Assembly: GCA_003216075.1 (NCBI GenBank)
Contig: QCJK01000004.1
Location: forward strand, 1-63,836
Direction of reading: 5' to 3'
DNA: 63,836 nucleotides
From: Prochlorococcus sp. AG-409-B05
GTDB taxonomy: Bacteria; Cyanobacteriota; Cyanobacteriia; PCC-6307; Cyanobiaceae
Below the pieces are notes generated by a model. It saw only the letters and a program-made list of their open reading frames with translations, ran no database searches and was not told the DNA's origin. A program made the position numbers and the translations under genes. Shown piece by piece: positions 58,780 through 63,836 of this stretch (within the stretch, counting starts at the first letter, position 1; each line of letters opens with the position of its first letter).

Positions 58780-59580
58780 TTGTCCTCAAATAGAAATCTT
58801 AGCATTAACAAGCACCATTGGCAATGGATAAAAAGTTCAGGAATAAATTACCTTCGTTCATCTTTACTTTATTCAAGAGGATTTAAACATGGTTTTTTCA
58901 GTAAATGCTCAAACAACAAAAAACCACAGCAATTAATATCCGGCATTTCTACCGAAAAAAGTATTCATATCATCCAACAAGTTCATGGAGATGTAGCAGT
59001 AAATGCATCAAACGCAACCATCGATACCTGGCCAAAAGGAGATGCTATCATTAGTGATCAACCTAACCAAAGCCTTTGGATTTACACTGCAGATTGTATA
59101 CCTGTAATGATAGCTGATGAAAAGAATGGCAACGTTGCAATTTGTCATTCAGGTTGGAAAGGAATCAGCAACAAGATCATTTTAAAAGTAATAGATAAGC
59201 TTGAATACAGAGGGTCTAGAAAAAGAAATCTTTTTTTTGCACTAGGACCTGCTATTAGTGGCAGCAATTATACTGTCAATATAGACTTGACATGCAATAT
59301 CTACGAAGGAATAAAAAAAAGAGGACTCACGGCAGACGAGATTTTATCAAGAAAATTAGAATACATGTGCTCTCTTGATATTGTTCAACCAACGCCAAAT
59401 GCAAATAAATTTAAATTAGATATACGTCAAGCCGCCAATGCACAATTAGCAAATCATGGTATAACTCATGAACAAATAACAATCTGTCCTAACTGTACAT
59501 TTTCAGAGTCAAAAAATTTCCACTCATGGCGTAGAGAGAGAATTAAAGCTCATCAATGGAGCATGATTATCTCAAATTAA
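58780..59580 (+). CDS. Laccase-domain purine nucleoside phosphorylase family (YfiH/YlmD)
   Basis: 266 residues from a TTG at 58780. Zinc-site blocks: 'IIQQVHGD', 'WIYTADCIPVMIAD' and 'AICHSGWKGI', giving His, Cys and His ligands. 'LGPAISGSNYTV' follows, and 'CPNCTFSESKNFHSWRRERIKAHQWSMI' closes the protein. This family was once called polyphenol oxidase; characterised members phosphorylate or deaminate purine nucleosides. Same strand as and 43 bases after Tab2. Confidence 0.87.
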   Translation: MSSNRNLSINKHHWQWIKSSGINYLRSSLLYSRGFKHGFFSKCSNNKKPQQLISGISTEKSIHIIQQVHGDVAVNASNATIDTWPKGDAIISDQPNQSLWIYTADCIPVMIADEKNGNVAICHSGWKGISNKIILKVIDKLEYRGSRKRNLFFALGPAISGSNYTVNIDLTCNIYEGIKKRGLTADEILSRKLEYMCSLDIVQPTPNANKFKLDIRQAANAQLANHGITHEQITICPNCTFSESKNFHSWRRERIKAHQWSMIISN

Positions 59581-59829
59581 TGGAGTAATTATCTCAAGCA
59601 ATCAACCATATACGAAGAAGTTAATAAAAACCACCTCTAATATCAATACTGATTACACAGCTTGACCTCAGATTTCTTAAAAGAAAGTATATTTGAGCTA
59701 TGATTATTAGTATTAAAACTTATTAGCGCTGTCTAAAACTAGCGTATTCTTTCTTAATTAGAGAAACCGTTTACATCAATATTCTGCATTCTAAATATCT
59801 AAGTTAAATCTACAAAAAAGATATAAGTG

Positions 59830-60207
59830 CTAAGAGTCAGATGAGCATGTAAAATGGCCAATACCTTTTTGAACAAGAAGTTTGCTTATCTCAAGATCAG
59901 TACCAAGAGGCGTTACTCGAGCATACAAAACACCGTCAATTGAGTTGATAGGTCTTAAATTCACTTTTCGCCGTCTTGGTAACTCAATTTTTAAAACATT
60001 TATCGCTTCATTTTCCTGAGAAGGATCGACCTCTAAACAAGCTAATCCAACAGTATAATTACGATTATGATCTCCTATTTGTAAGATTTTTGAGCCACGA
60101 ATCTGCAATACCTCGGCTGCAAATGTCTGAGCAGGAAATACTAACCAATAAATAAAGAAGATTAAAACAAAACAAGAAATCTTCTGTGTCAAAGAGAAGA
60201 ACCACAT
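59830..60207 (-). CDS. Secreted SNase-like small protein
   Basis: 125 residues. The first ~30 form a signal peptide ('[21 protein letters not shown]'). The remainder, '[71 protein letters not shown]', has the layout of a staphylococcal-nuclease (OB) fold, but I cannot see the usual catalytic Arg/Glu set complete, so activity is doubtful. Its start codon lies within the last codons of ilvB (19-base overlap), so translation is coupled. Exported, function unknown. Confidence 0.65.
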   Translation of the reverse strand: MWFFSLTQKISCFVLIFFIYWLVFPAQTFAAEVLQIRGSKILQIGDHNRNYTVGLACLEVDPSQENEAINVLKIELPRRRKVNLRPINSIDGVLYARVTPLGTDLEISKLLVQKGIGHFTCSSDS

Positions 60208-62042
60208 TCAGGACAATAATTAAACTTAGAAGCAAGCTCTAATCCACAAGAATTACAGTTATGATTTACTGTCATTGCCAATTCTGGATGGGAAGGCAAA
60301 CCAACCATTTGTGCATTACTTTTGCCCGGAGGAACCATTGGATAGCAGTTTTCATCTCTCCTAACACGAACATCTATAAGCATGGGGGACTCACTAGATA
60401 AAGCTTCTTTTAGTTGATCAATAAGGTTTTCGCGGTCCTTGATTATGGCTCCCCCAATACCAAAAGCCTTTGCTAATGAAATAAAATCAGGCATTCCAGA
60501 ACGCATATCTGAAGCTGAATAACGCTCTTCATAGAAACTTTCTTGCCATTGACGCACCATTCCTTGCCATTGATTGTTTACTATTACTATTTTGACAGGA
60601 AGTTTGTACTGAGAGATTGTTCCCAGCTCCTGAATATTCATTAAAATACTTGCATCACCAGCGATACATATAACTTGGTCCTCCGGCAATGCAACCTGAA
60701 CACCCAAAGCTGCGGGCATTCCATAACCCATAGTTCCCAACCCACCACTGCTAATCCATTGCCTAGGTCCATTTCGAAGATATTGAGCAGCCCACATTTG
60801 ATGTTGACCAACATCAGTAGTTATATATGCATCTGGCGCTAAATCTCTGATTGCCAGAAGAACTTCCTGGGGATATATTTTCCCATTTTTAGGTGGGATC
60901 ATCAAAGGATAGTTCTTTTTCCATTCATTAATACGAGCCAACCATGTAGAAGTTCTAATATTCACGTCTTTTTGAAAGCTTAAATTCAATAATTGTTTAA
61001 GACTGATAGCCACATCACCTAGAACTGAAACATCTGCCCTTCTATTCTTACTTATTTCGGCTGGGTCAATTTCAAAATGAATAACTTTAGCTCTTGGTGC
61101 AAAAGTATCAAGTTTCCCAGTAACTCGATCATCAAAGCGAGCACCAATAGCTATCAATAAATCACATTCTGTGACAGCAAAATTCGCATAAGCTGTGCCA
61201 TGCATACCCAACATCCCAACAGAAAGGGTATTTTTTTCATCAAAGATTCCCTTTCCCATCAAAGTCGTGGTTACTGGCAATTGATATCTTTCAGCCAAGG
61301 CACTTAAGTGTTCATGCGCACCACCGGAAACCACTCCACCCCCTGCATAAATAAGAGGCCTTTGTGCCTCTTCAATCAAATGTAAAGCAGCATTAATGCT
61401 ATTCAAATCTGGAGTTGAAGGCAGGGAAAAACCAGGAGGAACAACACTCCCAGGCTCAACAACTAAATATTCAAATAACTCCTGACCAACATCCTTTGGT
61501 ATATCAATCAACACTGGTCCAGGCCGACCAGATGCTGCAATGAGGAAAGCCTGCGCCACAACAGAAGCGATATCACGAGGATCCCTAACCACCCAAGAAT
61601 GTTTCACAATTGGAAGAGTGATCCCAAAGATATCCGTCTCCTGAAATGCATCAGTCCCTATCGCAGGTCGAGGTACCTGGCCTGTGACAACAACCATAGG
61701 TACCGAATCCATTTGGGCCGTAGCGATTCCGGTGACCAAGTTTGTAGCGCCAGGTCCTGAAGTTCCAAAACAAACGCCAACTTTCCCAGTAGCCCTTGCG
61801 AACGCATCAGCTGCATGAGTACCACCCTGTTCATGCCGAACAAGGATATGCTTCAGCCAACCTTCCTTCTCAGCTCTATGAACAGCATCGTATATAGGTA
61901 AGATTGCTCCACCTGGGTAGCCAAAAATCGTATCCACACCATGTCGGCGCAGACAGTCCATAAGCGCATCCGCACCTGTGATCTGTTGGGTCTCCTGTTG
62001 ATCTGCATCACCTAGAGCATTAGGTGAAGAAGTCAGGGTCAC
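60189..62042 (-). CDS. ilvB: Acetolactate synthase large subunit with C-terminal zinc ribbon
   Basis: 617 residues from a GTG at 62042. ThDP enzyme of branched-chain amino acid synthesis, joining two pyruvates or pyruvate and 2-ketobutyrate. '[18 protein letters not shown]' and '[23 protein letters not shown]' (catalytic Glu) open the protein; the ThDP/Mg motif '[42 protein letters not shown]' is complete. After the normal end near '[12 protein letters not shown]' there is an extra tail with C596, C599, C610 and C613 in two CxxC pairs, a zinc ribbon not found in E. coli IlvB. The tail DNA overlaps the next gene. Confidence 0.95.
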   Translation of the reverse strand: MTLTSSPNALGDADQQETQQITGADALMDCLRRHGVDTIFGYPGGAILPIYDAVHRAEKEGWLKHILVRHEQGGTHAADAFARATGKVGVCFGTSGPGATNLVTGIATAQMDSVPMVVVTGQVPRPAIGTDAFQETDIFGITLPIVKHSWVVRDPRDIASVVAQAFLIAASGRPGPVLIDIPKDVGQELFEYLVVEPGSVVPPGFSLPSTPDLNSINAALHLIEEAQRPLIYAGGGVVSGGAHEHLSALAERYQLPVTTTLMGKGIFDEKNTLSVGMLGMHGTAYANFAVTECDLLIAIGARFDDRVTGKLDTFAPRAKVIHFEIDPAEISKNRRADVSVLGDVAISLKQLLNLSFQKDVNIRTSTWLARINEWKKNYPLMIPPKNGKIYPQEVLLAIRDLAPDAYITTDVGQHQMWAAQYLRNGPRQWISSGGLGTMGYGMPAALGVQVALPEDQVICIAGDASILMNIQELGTISQYKLPVKIVIVNNQWQGMVRQWQESFYEERYSASDMRSGMPDFISLAKAFGIGGAIIKDRENLIDQLKEALSSESPMLIDVRVRRDENCYPMVPPGKSNAQMVGLPSHPELAMTVNHNCNSCGLELASKFNYCPECGSSL

Positions 62043-62363
62043 GGAAGCAAAGAAGCATCTTTTATATATAAACGATAGAAGCTATAGGCACATTTTGGCC
62101 AGCAAAGCCCATAAAGATGACAAATGGAATCAACAGTCCAAGAAGAAATAATCGAAGAAATAATAAGTATTATTCAAACAAGAAGGAACTTCTACTCCTT
62201 AAACATCAATTAATAAACGAAGTTCCCACCTTTCGGCAATAAGTATTTATCAAAATAAAAAGTTTTGATAAATTAATTAAAGATGATTCGAAAACCACAA
62301 TAAGAAAAGACATACCTCCTAATAAAGATAACTAAATCTTTGAAAGAAAAGACTATTTCGAGC
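62043..62363. other. Intergenic region between hemH and ilvB
   Basis: 321 AT-rich bases on the ilvB upstream side. One 8-bp inverted repeat, GGAACTTC (62185-62192) with GAAGTTCC (62219-62226). I see no leader peptide rich in Leu/Val/Ile that would mark attenuation. No gene recognised. Confidence 0.4.
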
Positions 62364-63539
62364 TCAGATCAATCCCAACATATGAAGAGGTCCTTTACCA
62401 ATAAATAATTCCAACAAAAAAGAAATAAATACTATCATTGCAACACGTCCATTCCATACTTCTGAACTATTATTCCATCCCCATTGCCACTTTTCCTGAG
62501 GATATAATTTAACTTTATCTGGAAGCATAGCAGCTTCATTCAGATCAATTTCGGGACCATCTAGACATTCAGAAACCAAATCCGCAAGCCCCTCAATGAA
62601 AGGCATATATGTGTCTAAAGCCCTTACTCTACGGAAATTAGTAATACCATATTTCTTAGCAATCTCATGATATTCAATATCCATCTCTTGGAGTGTTTCT
62701 ATGTGCTCACTTACAAAGCTGATTGGCACTACCACTAAATCGGCCACCCCAACTCTCCCAAGCTCCTCTAAAACATCCTCTGTGTATGGTTGTAACCATT
62801 CCTCCGGGCCAACACGACTCTGATAAGCAAGTGAAGAGGGATTGTGATGCCCTAAAAGATCTAAAAGTTCATTCATGATCAAACTTGTACAAGCTTCAAT
62901 CTCCTTTTGATAAGGATCACCAGCTTCTTCCACATAACTCTTTGGTACTCCATGAGCACTAAAAAAAACATGAGCTTGTTCGGGGGTATCACACAGTTGA
63001 ATCTCCTCAGCTATCAAATTGGCCATTGATTTAATGTAACCAGGTTGGTCATACCAACTACGGATGCAACGAATAGGTAGTTTTTGAAAATCAGGGTCTG
63101 CATTCCTTAGACGTTGTAACTGTCTAAAACTAGAACCACTCGTACTAATGGAGAAATGAGGATATAAAGGTAAAACAACTACTTGATTAATATCATCAGC
63201 CTTAATATCAGCCACAGCGCACTCGGTGAAAGGGTGCCAATAACGCATAGCAACATAACTTGTTGCATCTATACCTTTTTGACGTAATTGACTCTGCAAT
63301 TCTCTGGCTTGTTGTTCTGTAATTCGACGTAATGGAGATCCACCACCAATAGATCTATATGCCTGCTGAGACTTCTTACTTCGTTGTGTGCTTATCAGCC
63401 AGGCCAAAGGCTTAACCAAAGCAGGGATAGGCAAACGAATAATCTCTGGATCAGAAAAAAGGTTGTATAAAAAAGGCCCAACATCCTCTATTCGCTCCGG
63501 CCCCCCGAGATTTAATAATAGGACGCCTACACGTGCCAT
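62364..63539 (-). CDS. hemH: Ferrochelatase with C-terminal chlorophyll-binding (CAB/HLIP-like) helix
   Basis: 391 residues. '[37 protein letters not shown]' opens the catalytic domain; '[19 protein letters not shown]' and the metal-binding His of '[20 protein letters not shown]' follow, with the Glu in '[18 protein letters not shown]'. It inserts Fe2+ into protoporphyrin IX. After residue ~350 comes a linker and a membrane helix '[24 protein letters not shown]', whose ExxNGRxAM motif is that of chlorophyll a/b-binding and high-light-inducible proteins. This links heme output to chlorophyll status in oxygenic phototrophs. Divergent from the recombinase-like gene. Confidence 0.96.
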   Translation of the reverse strand: MARVGVLLLNLGGPERIEDVGPFLYNLFSDPEIIRLPIPALVKPLAWLISTQRSKKSQQAYRSIGGGSPLRRITEQQARELQSQLRQKGIDATSYVAMRYWHPFTECAVADIKADDINQVVVLPLYPHFSISTSGSSFRQLQRLRNADPDFQKLPIRCIRSWYDQPGYIKSMANLIAEEIQLCDTPEQAHVFFSAHGVPKSYVEEAGDPYQKEIEACTSLIMNELLDLLGHHNPSSLAYQSRVGPEEWLQPYTEDVLEELGRVGVADLVVVPISFVSEHIETLQEMDIEYHEIAKKYGITNFRRVRALDTYMPFIEGLADLVSECLDGPEIDLNEAAMLPDKVKLYPQEKWQWGWNNSSEVWNGRVAMIVFISFLLELFIGKGPLHMLGLI

Positions 63540-63614
63540 CGGGAAAAGGAAGGTCTATAAATTGATTGAGCTTAGACCCAATAAACATCAAGTTAGCGCC
63601 AAATCTTGATTATC

Positions 63615-63836
63615 ATGGATCTCAAGTACAAAATCATGACCTGCAATCAAGCCCTTGAGAAGCAAGGGATTAATTTACGCCTTGAACAAAGGGGGGGGGC
63701 GAATAAACCTACGTGGCCCACTACCAAGCAAAAAATCTGCGAACCAATTAAAAGTTCAACGCATCAGTCTAGGCCTAATTGCAGATGAGAATGGACTCAA
63801 AGAAGCAGAAAAACTTCTTCAGCTTGTTTTAATGCA
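63615..63836 (+). pseudogene. Tyrosine-recombinase-like gene, frameshifted at a G9 run and cut by window end
   Basis: From the ATG at 63615 the frame reads 'MTCNQALEKQGINLRLEQRG' and then runs into nine G (63691-63699), after which it becomes nonsense and stops at 63788. In the frame one base over, sense resumes with 'RINLRGPLPSKKSANQ' and 'LKVQRISLGLIADENGLKEA' to the window edge. The joined product looks like the N-terminal arm of the phage-integrase-like protein I recall beside hemH in picocyanobacteria. Either the run is a sequencing error, a real inactivation, or a slippage site. The catalytic domain lies outside the window. Confidence 0.6.

Noticed and set aside
62185-62226. 8-bp inverted repeat upstream of ilvB as an attenuator
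   Set aside because: Loop of 26 bases, no leader peptide and no U-run.

Overview
This window is chromosomal DNA of a marine alpha-cyanobacterium, almost certainly a low-light-adapted Prochlorococcus. The evidence is AT-rich, densely packed genes; form IA RuBisCO inside a complete cso-type carboxysome locus (including csoS1D and a csoS1E-type shell gene); both the dark (chlLNB) and light-dependent protochlorophyllide reductases; plastocyanin; the AAR/ADO alkane pathway; and small intronless loci typical of streamlined picocyanobacteria. I see no prophage, insertion sequence, CRISPR array or rRNA operon. The species call is inference from gene content.

Layout. 1-9.4 kb: tail of a CocE-type hydrolase, glgB, hemE with an overlapping NAD-epimerase-like gene, petE with a very long terminator hairpin, a Nif11-domain small protein, clpB and a HupE/UreJ membrane protein. 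9.5-16.3 kb: QueD/PTPS-like protein, hisIE, DUF2214, a group 2-type sigma factor, DUF1232, a Nif11-cupin fusion, a c6-like cytochrome, a YciI protein, a cyAbrB regulator and trpA. 16.3-30.5 kb: DUF3007-ndhL, tRNA-Leu(UAA) without intron, pyrC, a Ca2+/Na+ antiporter, a glutathione-reductase-like enzyme, a GST-like protein, dnaA, a glycosyltransferase pair, a GNAT protein, an ABC exporter, hisG, gloB and ridA.

30.8-41.5 kb is the carbon-fixation island. On the minus strand, in transcription order, it runs csoS1, cbbL, cbbS, csoS2, csoSCA, csoS4A, csoS4B, csoS1E, acRAF and cbbX. csoS1D lies just upstream on the same strand, separated by the oppositely oriented rdgB. Together these encode the shell, the enzyme cargo, the scaffold and the RuBisCO assembly and repair factors. 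The intergenic segments carry strong hairpins and a duplicated 16-bp motif. 41.6-48 kb is the protochlorophyllide reduction block (chlN-chlB, chlL, por) and a very short psaM.

48.3-63.8 kb: a lipoate-ligase-family gene, a site-2 protease with CBS domains, trpF, folE, an SDR, accA, aar, ado, a creatininase-family gene, a translationally coupled S1-domain/Tab2 RNA-binding pair, a laccase-domain protein, an SNase-like secreted protein, ilvB with a C-terminal zinc ribbon, hemH with a chlorophyll-binding tail, and at the right edge a tyrosine-recombinase-like gene whose frame is broken at a run of nine G.

The window is mostly core metabolism of a photoautotroph. The least-explained items are the Nif11-cupin fusion, the poly-G frameshift, the csoS1 upstream repeats and hairpin, the double hairpin between cbbS and csoS2, the disordered head of CsoS1E and the zinc-ribbon tail of IlvB. 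Several genes appear to start at TTG or GTG, and start choices are explained per entry.
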